A DNA stretch of 49,276 nt, taken from positions 1-49,276 of the forward strand of contig CAJUDW010000019.1 of assembly GCA_910584995.1 (NCBI GenBank), in the 5' to 3' direction. Under the pieces are notes generated by a model. That model was not told where the DNA came from and ran no database searches. It saw only the letters and a list, made by a program, of their open reading frames with translations. Shown here piece by piece: positions 33,333 to 42,308 of this stretch. The position numbers were made by a program, and so were the translations under genes. Origin of the DNA: an uncultured Oscillibacter sp. (lineage in GTDB: Bacteria > Bacillota > Clostridia > Oscillospirales > Oscillospiraceae). Numbering within the stretch: position 1 is the first letter of the stretch; the number at the start of each line of letters is the position of its first letter.

Positions 33333-35318
33333 ATGGATCAGTACATTGGAAAAATGCTGGACAACCGCTATGAAATACTGGAGCGCATCGGCACCGGAGG
33401 CATGGCGGTAGTCTATAAGGCCAAATGCCACCGGCTGAACCGGCTGGTGGCTATGAAGATTCTGAAAAGCGACCTGGCCCAGGATGAGGACTTCCGCCGC
33501 CGGTTCAACGCGGAGTCCCAGGCGGTCGCCCAGCTGTCCCACCCCAACATCGTATCCGTCTACGATGTGTCCAAGGGCGGCGATACCGAGTATATCGTCA
33601 TGGAACTCATTGACGGCATCACCTTGAAGCAGTATATGGAGAAGCGGGGCCAGCTGAACTGGCGGGAAACGCTGCACTTTATCACCCAGATTATGCGGGG
33701 CCTCAGCCACGCCCACAGCCGGGGCATCGTCCACCGGGACATCAAGCCCCAGAACATCATGGTCCTGCGGGACGGCAGTGTGAAGGTGGCTGACTTCGGC
33801 ATTGCCTGCCTGGAGAATTCTGCCCAGACCCTGACCCAGGAGGCCTTGGGATCCGTCCACTATATCTCCCCGGAGCAGGCCAGGGGGGAGCGGACCGACG
33901 CCCGGTCGGATATCTATTCCGCCGGCGTGGTCCTCTATGAGATGCTGACAGGCCGCCTGCCCTTTGTGGGGGACTCTGCTGTTTCCGTGGCCATCCAGCA
34001 CCTCAGTTCCATCCCGCTGGCGCCCCGGGAGATTAACCCGGAGATCCCCCAGCAGCTGGAACTCATCTGCCTGAAGGCCATGGCGCCGGATATCCAGCGG
34101 CGCTACGCCTCCGCCGACGAGATGATTGCCGATCTGGAGTCCTTCCGGAAGAATCCCGGCGTCAGCCTGGATTTTGAATTGAAGGATCTCCGGCCGGAGG
34201 AGGTGGACGAACCCACCATGAAGCTGAAGCACGCCGCCGTCCACACCGGAGAGGGCCGCCGGGCCCCAGCGGCAAGGGAACGCCGCCAGCCGGTGTACGA
34301 GGACGACGAGGACGATTATCTGCCGGACTCCGGCGGCAGGGGCCGGGTGGTGCTGGTGGTCATCGCCTGCCTGCTGGCTATTGCCCTGGCAGGCGTTATG
34401 ATCCGCAATATCCTGGACTCCTTTAACTCCCCGGCAGTGCCGGACCAGTACCTGACGCCCAGGGTCCTCAGCTATACCCTGGAGGAGGCCCAGTCCCTCT
34501 CCGACGTAAACGGCGTCTTTAAAATCGAAGTGAAGGATGAGATTATCTATACCGCCGACTATCCTATCGGCACCATCGCCAAGCAGGCCCCGGCGGAGGG
34601 GGAGCCCCAGAAAGGGGAGAACCTGACCATTACCGTCTGGCTCAGCGGCGGGGAGGAGACCGGCGTCATGCCGCTTTTGAAGGACCGCTCCATGGCGGAG
34701 GTAACCGTACTGATGAAGGAACTGAAGGAGAAGTACGATCTCACCATTGAGGCGCCGGAAGAGGATATGCAGTACAGCGAGGAAGTGACTGCCGGCTACG
34801 TGATTTCTACGGATCCTGCCGATGGGGCCGTGCTGAAAAAGGGGGATGTCATCCACATCGTCCTCAGCAAGGGGCCCCAGCCCACTCAGCTGATCTCCTT
34901 TGTCAACCAGGATCTCACCTGGGCCCAGGAGCAGATGACCATCATGAAGCTGACGCTGGAAATCTCCTATGAGTACAACGCGGAGGTGGCGGCCGGGAAG
35001 ATCATCCGGCAGGAGCCTGCGGCCGGTACTGACGTGGTGCCGGGGGATACCGTCAAGTTCTTTGTCAGCGAGGGCCCGGAACCCGGCACCGGGGAGTTGT
35101 ATACCTATGGGCTGACGATCCCGCTGCCGAGCGACGCAACAGGGACAAAGCGCCTGCAGATCTACCAGGGCTACGAGTGTGTGTTCGACCAGTCTATTGA
35201 CTGTACCCCGGGCAGCTTCTTCTATGAGTTGGAGGGCACGCAGAGTGAATACCTGGTGACCGTCTATCTGGATGGGGAAATCATCTACAACGAAATTGCG
35301 AATATCACTAACGGATGA
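33333..35318 (+). CDS. prkC: PASTA-domain Ser/Thr protein kinase (PrkC/Stk)
   Basis: A 661-aa membrane kinase. The cytoplasmic kinase domain (about residues 10-275) has GTGGMAVVYKA, the ATP Lys in VAMKIL, HRDIKPQN and DFG. A membrane helix lies at about 336-358, followed by three PASTA repeats (about 373-585) that bind peptidoglycan fragments or lipid II, and a C-terminal domain. It controls growth, cell-wall synthesis and spore germination. ATG 33333 lies 11 nt after prpC; rsgA overlaps the end. Confidence 0.96.
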   Translation: MDQYIGKMLDNRYEILERIGTGGMAVVYKAKCHRLNRLVAMKILKSDLAQDEDFRRRFNAESQAVAQLSHPNIVSVYDVSKGGDTEYIVMELIDGITLKQYMEKRGQLNWRETLHFITQIMRGLSHAHSRGIVHRDIKPQNIMVLRDGSVKVADFGIACLENSAQTLTQEALGSVHYISPEQARGERTDARSDIYSAGVVLYEMLTGRLPFVGDSAVSVAIQHLSSIPLAPREINPEIPQQLELICLKAMAPDIQRRYASADEMIADLESFRKNPGVSLDFELKDLRPEEVDEPTMKLKHAAVHTGEGRRAPAARERRQPVYEDDEDDYLPDSGGRGRVVLVVIACLLAIALAGVMIRNILDSFNSPAVPDQYLTPRVLSYTLEEAQSLSDVNGVFKIEVKDEIIYTADYPIGTIAKQAPAEGEPQKGENLTITVWLSGGEETGVMPLLKDRSMAEVTVLMKELKEKYDLTIEAPEEDMQYSEEVTAGYVISTDPADGAVLKKGDVIHIVLSKGPQPTQLISFVNQDLTWAQEQMTIMKLTLEISYEYNAEVAAGKIIRQEPAAGTDVVPGDTVKFFVSEGPEPGTGELYTYGLTIPLPSDATGTKRLQIYQGYECVFDQSIDCTPGSFFYELEGTQSEYLVTVYLDGEIIYNEIANITNG

Positions 35319-36205
35319 TGGCAAGAGGACGGATTCAAAAAGCCCTCAGCGGCTTTTACTATGTGGATACCGGTGGAGAGATCCTCACCTGCCGGGCCAG
35401 GGGGAAATTCCGTAAGGACGGGGTTTCCCCCCTGGTGGGGGACTGGGCGGAGGTCCGGGAACTGGGAAACGGCGAAGGGTTCCTGGAGGCCGTCTGCCCA
35501 CGGAAAAACGCCTTCGCCCGTCCGGCGGTGGCCAATATCGAACAATTGGTCGTGGTAGCCTCCGGGGCTATTCCCCGGACAGACCCATACCTGATTGACC
35601 GGGTATCCGCCATTGCAGCCCTGAAGGGTTGCGGCGTGGTGGTGGTTTTGAACAAATGGGATCTGGATCCGGCGGAGGATCTGTACGCAATTTACCGCGC
35701 CGCCGGGTTTCCCACCTTCCGTGTCAGCGCCAAGACAGGGGAAGGGCTGGCGGAGTTGTCCGCCGTCCTGTCAGGCCGCCTCTCCGCGTTTACCGGAAAC
35801 TCCGGCGTGGGGAAGTCCAGCATCCTGAACGCCTTGGAGCCCACCTTTTCCCTGCCGGTGGGGGAGGTAAGCCAGGCCCTGGGCCGGGGACGGCATACCA
35901 CCCGCCATGTGGAACTTTTCCGTCTCTCCTGCGGGGGGGAGGCTGTGGATACGCCGGGATTTTCCTCCTTCGACACGGAGGAACTGGATTTGGAACTGAA
36001 ACGCCGCCTGCCGGAGACCTTCCCGGAGTTCTGCCCTTACCTGCCGGAGTGCCGGTTCGTGGGGTGCAGCCATACCCGGGAGAAGGGCTGTGCCGTGCTG
36101 GAGGCCCTCCGCAGGGGGGAAATCCAACTCAGCCGCCACAAGAGTTATCTCCGGCTCTACGAGGAACTGAAACCCCTCCAGGATTGGCAGGAGCGGAAGA
36201 AATAG
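35315..36205 (+). CDS. rsgA: Ribosome small-subunit-dependent GTPase
   Basis: A 296-aa circularly permuted GTPase that checks late 30S assembly: an OB domain, then NKWD (G4), GNSGVGKSS (P-loop, about residue 167), DTPGFSS (G3) and a C-terminal zinc region with CPYLPECRFVGC. The G-motif order (G4 before G1) is diagnostic. It is the last gene of the long housekeeping run. Confidence 0.95.
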   Translation: MMARGRIQKALSGFYYVDTGGEILTCRARGKFRKDGVSPLVGDWAEVRELGNGEGFLEAVCPRKNAFARPAVANIEQLVVVASGAIPRTDPYLIDRVSAIAALKGCGVVVVLNKWDLDPAEDLYAIYRAAGFPTFRVSAKTGEGLAELSAVLSGRLSAFTGNSGVGKSSILNALEPTFSLPVGEVSQALGRGRHTTRHVELFRLSCGGEAVDTPGFSSFDTEELDLELKRRLPETFPEFCPYLPECRFVGCSHTREKGCAVLEALRRGEIQLSRHKSYLRLYEELKPLQDWQERKK

Positions 36206-36235
36206 GTACAATATTGGATGTTTTTAAGATTAAAG

Positions 36236-36282
36236 TAAGAGGGCTGTCCGGAGCACATGCCGGACAGTCCTCTTACTTTTTC
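36236..36282. terminator. Bidirectional terminator between rsgA and spoIVA
   Basis: A 16-bp stem (36236-36251 with 36260-36275, one G-T pair) is followed by a T-rich tail. It sits between convergent genes and can serve both. Confidence 0.85.
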
Positions 36283-36329
36283 TAGTATATTATCTCTTTT
36301 TTTGTTTTTAGTGGAATTCTTTATATCCT

Positions 36330-37805
36330 TTACAAAATGATGCAGATCAGCCCTCCGCTGCCCTCGTTGATAATACGGGTCAGGGTTTCCTGGAGTTTTT
36401 TCCGGGCATCCTCCGGCATCCGTTTCAGCTTGGCCTGGAGATCCTCGTTCACCAACTCGTGGAAGCTGCGGCCAAAGATGTTGGACTGCCAGATTTTGCT
36501 GGTATCCCCCTCGAACTCCTGCAAGAGGTAGTTCACCATATCCTCAGACTGCTTTTCGTTCCCCACAATGGGGCTCACCGCAGTCTCAATGTCTGCCCGG
36601 ATCATATGGATGCTGGGGGCGCTGGCTTTCAGCCGGACGCCGTAACGGCCGCCCTGCTTCATGATCTCCGGTTCCTCCAGCTTCAGTTCGTCAATCCCAG
36701 GCACCACAATGCCGTAGCCCGTCTCCCGGACGGCCTGGAGGGCCCCGGCCACCTTGTCGTACTCCGCCTTCACCGCCGCCAGGCGGGTCAGCAGGCTCAT
36801 CAGATCCCCGTCGTCCCCCACCTCAAAGCCGGACTGCTGGGAGAGGGTGTGGTAAAACAGTTCACGGGGCAGCAGGAGCCTTGCGGCGGCCACACCGGTG
36901 CCTAGGTCGATATTGGTAACCTTGGCCTCGCTGATGTCCTCACAGCCGTCCAGGGCGGCGATTACGCCCTCTACCTCACGGATATGGCGCAGTTCCGCCG
37001 TGCCCTGGCGGATGGCGTCGTAAAGCCCTGTCTTGATGGGGTGATCCCCCGGCAGGGCGTCCACCCACGGGGGCAGGAACAGATCCAGTTCCTGCATGGG
37101 GAACTCGTAGAGGACGGCCTTTAAGATGGCCCCTACATCCTCCTCTCCGAGTTCCAGGCAGTTGACTGCCGCGCAGTTGACCTCGTACCGGGAGGAGATG
37201 TCCCGGGCAATGGCCTCTGCCCGGTCTCCGTGGGGGTCTGAGGAGTTCAGAAGGACGATGAAGGGCTTTCCCAGTTCCTGCAGTTCCCGGATCACCCGCT
37301 CCTCCGCCTCCAGATAGTCCTCCCGGGGGATGTCGGAGACGGTGCCGTCAGTAGTGATGACAATCCCGATGGTGGAATGTTCCGTAATCACTTTCCGGGT
37401 ACCGATTTCCGCCGCCTCGGTCATGGGGATCTCGTGGTCATACCAAGGGGTTGTGACCATCCGGGGGGCGTCGTCTTCAAACTGGCCAATGGCCCCCCGG
37501 ACCATGTAGCCTACGCAGTCAATGAGCCGCACAGAGAAGGAGCCGCCGCCTTCCAGCTGGATCTGGACGGCCTCCTCCGGGACAAACTTTGGCTCCGCCG
37601 TCATAATGGTCCGGCCAGAGCCGCTCTGGGGAAGTTCATCCCGGGCCCGCTCCTTCCGGTAGACGTTTTCGATGTTGGGAATCACCTGGGTTTCCATAAA
37701 CCGCTTGATGAAGGTGGATTTTCCCGTCCGCACCGGCCCCACCACGCCGATGTAAATATCCCCCGCCGTGCGGGTAGCGATATTCTGATAGATTGTGGTA
37801 TTCAT
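36330..37805 (-). CDS. spoIVA: Stage IV sporulation protein A (coat basement ATPase)
   Basis: A 491-aa mother-cell protein that polymerises with ATP hydrolysis into the basement layer of the spore coat. The Walker A GPVRTGKST is near residue 24 and the C-terminus ends GGLICIIL with the conserved Cys. Length matches Bacillus and Clostridium SpoIVA. I use ATG 37805; the longer frame to 37916 has a Cys/Arg-rich extension. It converges with rsgA. Its partners SpoVM and SipL are encoded 4-6 kb downstream. Confidence 0.97.
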   Translation of the reverse strand: MNTTIYQNIATRTAGDIYIGVVGPVRTGKSTFIKRFMETQVIPNIENVYRKERARDELPQSGSGRTIMTAEPKFVPEEAVQIQLEGGGSFSVRLIDCVGYMVRGAIGQFEDDAPRMVTTPWYDHEIPMTEAAEIGTRKVITEHSTIGIVITTDGTVSDIPREDYLEAEERVIRELQELGKPFIVLLNSSDPHGDRAEAIARDISSRYEVNCAAVNCLELGEEDVGAILKAVLYEFPMQELDLFLPPWVDALPGDHPIKTGLYDAIRQGTAELRHIREVEGVIAALDGCEDISEAKVTNIDLGTGVAAARLLLPRELFYHTLSQQSGFEVGDDGDLMSLLTRLAAVKAEYDKVAGALQAVRETGYGIVVPGIDELKLEEPEIMKQGGRYGVRLKASAPSIHMIRADIETAVSPIVGNEKQSEDMVNYLLQEFEGDTSKIWQSNIFGRSFHELVNEDLQAKLKRMPEDARKKLQETLTRIINEGSGGLICIIL

Positions 37806-37894
37806 AAAGCATCCCGTCCTTTTTCCGCTCCAGATTCGCGGCGCCGCCATGAGACAGGCCGCGCCGGCGCGTCCCCGCGATTCTTCACAGTAAC

Positions 37895-37924
37895 ACTCTA
37901 TGTCCGGCTCCGCCAAAGTATGAC
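37895..37924 (-). promoter_or_regulatory. Candidate SigE promoter of spoIVA
   Basis: Reading the minus strand, GTCATACTT (37916-37924) and CATAGAGT (37895-37902) are separated by about 14 nt, resembling the SigE -35 and -10 elements. It lies 90 nt upstream of the spoIVA start. Confidence 0.5.
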
Positions 37925-38032
37925 GGCCCGTCTTTCTCCCGCCGGGAAATACAGGGGATATGGCGGGCTACTTTGTAAAAAACGCACAAAAGAACAGGAG
38001 GATGTCCCTGCCGATTCCGGCAATTGTGGATC

Positions 38033-38061
38033 TTTACGTGAGGAATTTAGTATGGTAAACT
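38033..38061 (+). promoter_or_regulatory. Promoter of the amino-acid ABC transporter
   Basis: TTTACG at 38033-38038, TAAACT at 38056-38061 with a 17-nt spacer and an extended -10 TG, about 50 nt upstream of the gene. Match is moderate. Confidence 0.55.
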
Positions 38062-38109
38062 GTTAGCGTATTAAACGGGCGGGAGCCCGGGTTTTGGAGG
38101 GATTGAGAA

Positions 38110-38904
38110 ATGAAGTACATGAAACGGGCAGGAGCCCTGTTGCTGGCCCTGACAATGACGCTGGCCCTGGCCGCCTGCGGCAACAAGGAGAGCAGCAGCG
38201 ATCTGGAGTACGTAAAGGAAAAGGGCACCCTGATTGTGGGCATTACAGAGTTTGAGCCCATGGATTATCAGGATGCCTCCGGCAACTGGATTGGCTTTGA
38301 CGCCGACCTGGCCTCCGCCTTTGCCGAGAGTTTAGGCGTGAAGGTTGAATTCCAGATCATTGACTGGGACAACAAGGTCATGGAACTGGAGGGCAAGACC
38401 ATTGACGTTGTCTGGAACGGCATGACCCTCAATGATGAGGTGAAGAGCGCCATGGCGTGCTCCAACCCCTATTTCAACAACGCCCAGGTCATCATCGTCC
38501 CCGCGGATAAGGCCGCCGATTATCCTGACGCGGAAAGCGCCAAGGATCTGGCCTTTGCCGTGGAAATCGGCTCCGCTGGCAAGGAGCAGGCGGAGGCCAA
38601 CGGCTTCAGCTATACGGAAGTTGCCGATCAGGCTACCACGCTCCTGGAGGTCAGTTCCGGCACCGCCGACGCCGCCATCATCGACTACCTGATGGCCGCC
38701 GCTATGACAGGGGAGGGCACCAGCTACGCCAACCTCACCTTTACCGCCTCCCTCAACAGCGAGGAGTACGGCGTAGGCTTCCGGAAGGGCTCCGACTTGG
38801 CGGCTGCGCTGAACGACTTCTTCAAGGACGCCTATGCGGACGGCACCATGCAGTCCATCGCGGATACCTATCGCATCGGCGATATGCTGCTGGAGCAGAA
38901 ATAA
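38110..38904 (+). CDS. Amino-acid ABC transporter substrate-binding lipoprotein
   Basis: A 264-aa lipoprotein with a signal peptide and lipobox LAAC, then a SBP_bac_3 fold with GTLIVGITEFEPMDYQDASG at the mature N-terminus. It captures a polar amino acid (cystine, glutamine or similar; the ligand cannot be read from sequence). GGAGGGA precedes the ATG. Permease and ATPase genes follow. Confidence 0.93.
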   Translation: MKYMKRAGALLLALTMTLALAACGNKESSSDLEYVKEKGTLIVGITEFEPMDYQDASGNWIGFDADLASAFAESLGVKVEFQIIDWDNKVMELEGKTIDVVWNGMTLNDEVKSAMACSNPYFNNAQVIIVPADKAADYPDAESAKDLAFAVEIGSAGKEQAEANGFSYTEVADQATTLLEVSSGTADAAIIDYLMAAAMTGEGTSYANLTFTASLNSEEYGVGFRKGSDLAAALNDFFKDAYADGTMQSIADTYRIGDMLLEQK

Positions 38905-38926
38905 CAAAGGTTTTTTCAAGCAGCCA

Positions 38927-38958
38927 CTGAAAGCAGAGGATTGTTCCTCTGCTTTCAG
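38927..38958 (+). promoter_or_regulatory. Intra-operon hairpin between binding protein and permease
   Basis: A perfect 14-bp stem (38927-38940 with 38945-38958) and 4-nt loop, without a T tract after it. It may stabilise the upstream mRNA so that binding protein outnumbers permease. Confidence 0.7.
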
Positions 38959-38996
38959 CCGGTTTTCAAACCGAAGAGGAAAGGCAGGTTCCGCGC

Positions 38997-39671
38997 ATGC
39001 ACATATTTTTAACCGTCACCGGCGCTTTGAACGAGGGCTTCCTGCAAACCTTGAAGCTGTTCGTAATCACGCTGATCGGGGCCGTCCCTCTGGGGCTGGT
39101 GGTCTCCTTCGGCTCCATGAGCAGATTTACGCCCCTGCGGTGGCTCACCAGGACGGTGGTCTGGATTATCCGCGGGACTCCGCTGATGCTCCAGCTGATC
39201 ATCATCTACTACATACCCGGGCGGCTCCTGCCAGAGAACCCCTGGCCTAGCGGGGAGGCCGGCCGGTTCCTGGCTTCCGCCGTGGCGTTCATCATCAACT
39301 ACGCCTGCTATTTCTCCGAGATCTACCGGGGCGGCATCCAGGGCGTCCCGGCAGGGCAGCAGGAGGCCGGCATGGTGCTTGGCATGACCAGGCGCCAGAT
39401 CTTCTTCAAGGTTACGTTGCTGCAGATGGTGAAGCGGATTGTGCCGCCGATGTCCAATGAGATCATCACCCTGGTGAAGGACACCTCTATTGCCCGCATT
39501 ATCTCCTACCAGGAGGTCATCTGGGCAGGTTACGCCTTCCTGAAGAGTTCCCACGGCTATGCGGGCCTGATCTGGCCCCTGTTTTTCACTGGCGTGTATT
39601 ATCTGCTGTTCACCGGCGTACTGACCCTCTTCTTCGGCTGGGTGGAGCGCAAATTGGACTATTTCCGTTAA
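38997..39671 (+). CDS. Amino-acid ABC transporter permease
   Basis: A 224-aa polytopic membrane protein of the HisMQ family, with the EAA-type loop containing QQEAGMVLGMTRRQIF that contacts the ATPase. It lies between binding protein and ATPase genes of the same system. ATG 38997 follows AGAGGAAAGG. Confidence 0.93.
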   Translation: MHIFLTVTGALNEGFLQTLKLFVITLIGAVPLGLVVSFGSMSRFTPLRWLTRTVVWIIRGTPLMLQLIIIYYIPGRLLPENPWPSGEAGRFLASAVAFIINYACYFSEIYRGGIQGVPAGQQEAGMVLGMTRRQIFFKVTLLQMVKRIVPPMSNEIITLVKDTSIARIISYQEVIWAGYAFLKSSHGYAGLIWPLFFTGVYYLLFTGVLTLFFGWVERKLDYFR

Positions 39672-39684
39672 GAGGAGGCACAAG

Positions 39685-40452
39685 ATGGAAATTTTAGACG
39701 TCCGTCATATTGAAAAGCACTTTGACGACACACCGGTCCTGACTGACATCAGCTTTTCCCTGGAGGAGGGGCAGGCCCTCTCCATCATCGGTTCCTCCGG
39801 CAGCGGAAAGACCACGCTCCTCCGGTGCCTGAACTTCCTGGAGCGGCCCGACAAAGGGATTATCGCCGTAAAAGGGGAGACCCTCTTCGATGCGGCAGAC
39901 CCCAAAACCCAGCTGGAGGAAGAGATCCGTACCAAGCGTCTTCACTTCGGCCTGGTTTTCCAAAATTTTAATCTTTTTCCCCAATATACAGCCCTCCAGA
40001 ACGTGACCCTGGCCCGGGAACTGCTGGCCAAAGAGCAGGGAGGGGAGAGCCGGGAATCCATCCTGGCGGCAGGGAAGGACCTGCTGGCCCAGATGGGTCT
40101 CAGTGACCGGGCAGACCACTATCCCCACCAACTCTCCGGCGGGCAGCAGCAGCGGGTAGCTATTGCCCGGGCCCTGGCGCTGCATCCGGATATCCTCTGC
40201 TTTGACGAGCCTACCTCCGCCTTGGATCCCGAGTTGACCGGGGAGGTCCTGCGGGTGATCCGGGAATTAGCGGAGCACAAAACCACCATGATCATCGTGA
40301 CCCATGAGATGGCTTTCGCCCGGGATGTGGCGGATCAGGTGATTTTCATGGATGGCGGCGTCATTGTGGAGCAGGGTAATCCCAAGGAAGTCATCGATCA
40401 CCCCAAAGAGGAACGGACAAAGCAGTTCCTGGCCCGCTATTCGGAAAAATAA
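39685..40452 (+). CDS. Amino-acid ABC transporter ATP-binding protein
   Basis: A 255-aa ATPase with Walker A GSSGSGKTT, Q-loop, signature LSGGQQQRVAIARAL, Walker B LCFDEPTSALD and the switch His. It powers the transporter and is the last gene of the operon, followed by a strong terminator. Confidence 0.95.
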   Translation: MEILDVRHIEKHFDDTPVLTDISFSLEEGQALSIIGSSGSGKTTLLRCLNFLERPDKGIIAVKGETLFDAADPKTQLEEEIRTKRLHFGLVFQNFNLFPQYTALQNVTLARELLAKEQGGESRESILAAGKDLLAQMGLSDRADHYPHQLSGGQQQRVAIARALALHPDILCFDEPTSALDPELTGEVLRVIRELAEHKTTMIIVTHEMAFARDVADQVIFMDGGVIVEQGNPKEVIDHPKEERTKQFLARYSEK

Positions 40453-40464
40453 ACAATATAATGG

Positions 40465-40505
40465 CGCCCCGTTTCAGAAAATCCACTCTGAAACGGGGCG
40501 TTTTT
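40465..40505 (+). terminator. Rho-independent terminator of the ABC operon
   Basis: A perfect 14-bp stem (40465-40478 with 40487-40500) is followed by five T. Confidence 0.93.
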
Positions 40506-40610
40506 CAACACTATCCGGCTCTTACTGCCGCCACGGAAGCCGGGATTACCCCCAGCCCCTGCTGCACGGAAGGGACCCCCTATTGGAGCCGTCTTCTAAT
40601 CAGAAAGAGA

Positions 40611-42149
40611 TCAGCAGCGTTTCCTGGGAATCAGGAGAAGTTTTTCGAGGGGGATATCAGCCTCTGTCTCCAGCTGGTTGGCAGCCAGGATGGTGGGGAT
40701 AGTGGTGTTATGCCGTTTTGCCAAATCCCAGGCGCTTTCCTGCTTTCCCAGGCAGCGGAGGACCAGGGAAGGCGCCCCGGACAGATCCTTGGGCTTCTCC
40801 GTATCCAGCTTGGCGGCAGTAACGCAGACCCGTTTTACCCGGGAGGCTGCCTCTATGCGGAAGTCCACCGGGAACCGCACCTCAATGCCCCGGTCTCCCA
40901 GACTTCCCTGGACTTCCTCCGGGCAGACCGCCTTGGCGGATATCCTGCAGTCCTCCGGCAGTTCCATCTGGCAGGTGATATCCACACACCGCTCTGTCAT
41001 CAGTGGCACGCCGCCCTCGTCCAGATACAGCGCCTGGATCACAGCCCCTGTCCGCAGGGACGCCATGCCGCCCTCCCGGCTAACGGACACCGCCCCGCAG
41101 GAAACCGTCAGGGACAGGATGGCCTCCGCCACCACGCCGATCTCCAGCACCTCCCGCACCGTCTGGCGGCGGGACATGGTCTCACAGAAGCTGGTAAGTT
41201 CCAAAGGCGCAGCATCGTAGGTCATGTCATAGGCCGTGGAATAGAGGTCGCTTAAAAGCGTCAGTTCCCGCTCTGCCCGCAGAAAGGCCGCCGCATGGAA
41301 ATAGAAGGTTACGGCAATCTGGCGGCCCTCGTCGTCAGCCCCGTCGATTTGGAAGTCCGTCCCGGTCAGCTGCAGCTGCACCGCGGCAGCCGTCTCCTCC
41401 GAGGCGCCCTCCACCTCCATGATCTGGGAGAAGGGCAGTTCAGCGGAGGTGGAGCAGCAGCGGCCCTCCGCTGTCCGGTACAGCAGGCTTACGTTGAACA
41501 TCCCCTTGAAAATAAGCTTGCTGCCCACTACCTTGGCCTCTGTCACCGTGCTGCTGACCCGGTTAGTCAAAAGTTCCGCCGCGCCGTCCCGGCCGGGGGA
41601 GAGGTTGATCTCCTCAGAGAAGGTGTAATCCTTCTCCGCAAAATGGGTCACCAGGATGGCGTGCTGGGTCTCCTGGCGCTTTTCAATCTGGAACCCGTCC
41701 TCCACGTCCACGCCGGTGCAGAAGACCAAGGGGGCCCGCTGGTATCCGGCGGCCCGGATCACCAGCTTGCAGTGGGTAAAGACCTTCCGGGGGTTCAGCA
41801 TACGGGTTTCCAGAAACTCGATCTCCGTCTCCGCCGTGAGATACATGCAGCCGGCAAGGCTCCGGCTGTCGCTTTCGGCGGTAAACGGCATGGCAAACTC
41901 CAGCACCCGGATGCCGCCTTCCCCTTCCGGGGTGTACAGCACCGTCACCCGGACGGTGCCGGAGATCTCTGCCTTGCCGTCCCGCAGTTCCCGGCTATGG
42001 AGGAATACCTTCCCCTCCGTCTCAATGATCCGGGCGATATCCGGGCAGTAGTCCGGCACAATGGTCTCCGCCGTTTCCTCCTGGGTCAGCGCCAGATCCC
42101 CGCCTGTCTCATAGGCGTCCAGACTGGCTGTTTTCAGTTCTAAATCCAT
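40611..42149 (-). CDS. sipL: SipL-like DUF3794/LysM coat morphogenetic protein
   Basis: A 512-aa protein with DUF3794 (SPOCS) modules (about residues 1-420) and a C-terminal LysM domain (about 465-510). This architecture and length match SipL of Clostridioides difficile, which binds SpoIVA through its LysM and is required for coat attachment, doing the job of Bacillus SpoVID. AAGGAAGGG precedes the ATG. spoVM lies 62 nt upstream on the same strand. Other DUF3794-LysM proteins exist, so orthology rests on context. Confidence 0.82.
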   Translation of the reverse strand: MDLELKTASLDAYETGGDLALTQEETAETIVPDYCPDIARIIETEGKVFLHSRELRDGKAEISGTVRVTVLYTPEGEGGIRVLEFAMPFTAESDSRSLAGCMYLTAETEIEFLETRMLNPRKVFTHCKLVIRAAGYQRAPLVFCTGVDVEDGFQIEKRQETQHAILVTHFAEKDYTFSEEINLSPGRDGAAELLTNRVSSTVTEAKVVGSKLIFKGMFNVSLLYRTAEGRCCSTSAELPFSQIMEVEGASEETAAAVQLQLTGTDFQIDGADDEGRQIAVTFYFHAAAFLRAERELTLLSDLYSTAYDMTYDAAPLELTSFCETMSRRQTVREVLEIGVVAEAILSLTVSCGAVSVSREGGMASLRTGAVIQALYLDEGGVPLMTERCVDITCQMELPEDCRISAKAVCPEEVQGSLGDRGIEVRFPVDFRIEAASRVKRVCVTAAKLDTEKPKDLSGAPSLVLRCLGKQESAWDLAKRHNTTIPTILAANQLETEADIPLEKLLLIPRKRC

Positions 42150-42211
42150 AGGTAGCCCTTCCTTTCCGGCAGTTCATGTCCATGCTCCAGCCTATGAAGG
42201 GCGGTTTTCGA

Positions 42212-42295
42212 TTATGCCTGCTCCTCCTTGATTTTAAAGAGCCTCCGCAAAATACCCCGCAGGGCTTTCGGCGATTTCCAGACTACAATGTTCAT
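42212..42295 (-). CDS. spoVM: SpoVM, spore coat anchoring peptide
   Basis: A 27-codon peptide starting MNIVVWKSPKALRGIL, then a basic amphipathic helix. It closely resembles SpoVM, the 26-aa peptide that recognises the curved forespore membrane and anchors SpoIVA. A strong AAAGGAG precedes the ATG by 8 nt. It sits 13 nt after the 53-aa membrane protein gene and 62 nt before sipL, in one operon. Confidence 0.9.
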   Translation of the reverse strand: MNIVVWKSPKALRGILRRLFKIKEEQA

Positions 42296-42308
42296 CCAAA
42301 CACTCCTT

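Noticed and set aside
38076..38095. Attenuator upstream of the ABC transporter (CGGGC/GCCCG hairpin then GTTTT)
   Set aside because: Only a 5-bp stem and four T, and it merges with the ribosome binding site.
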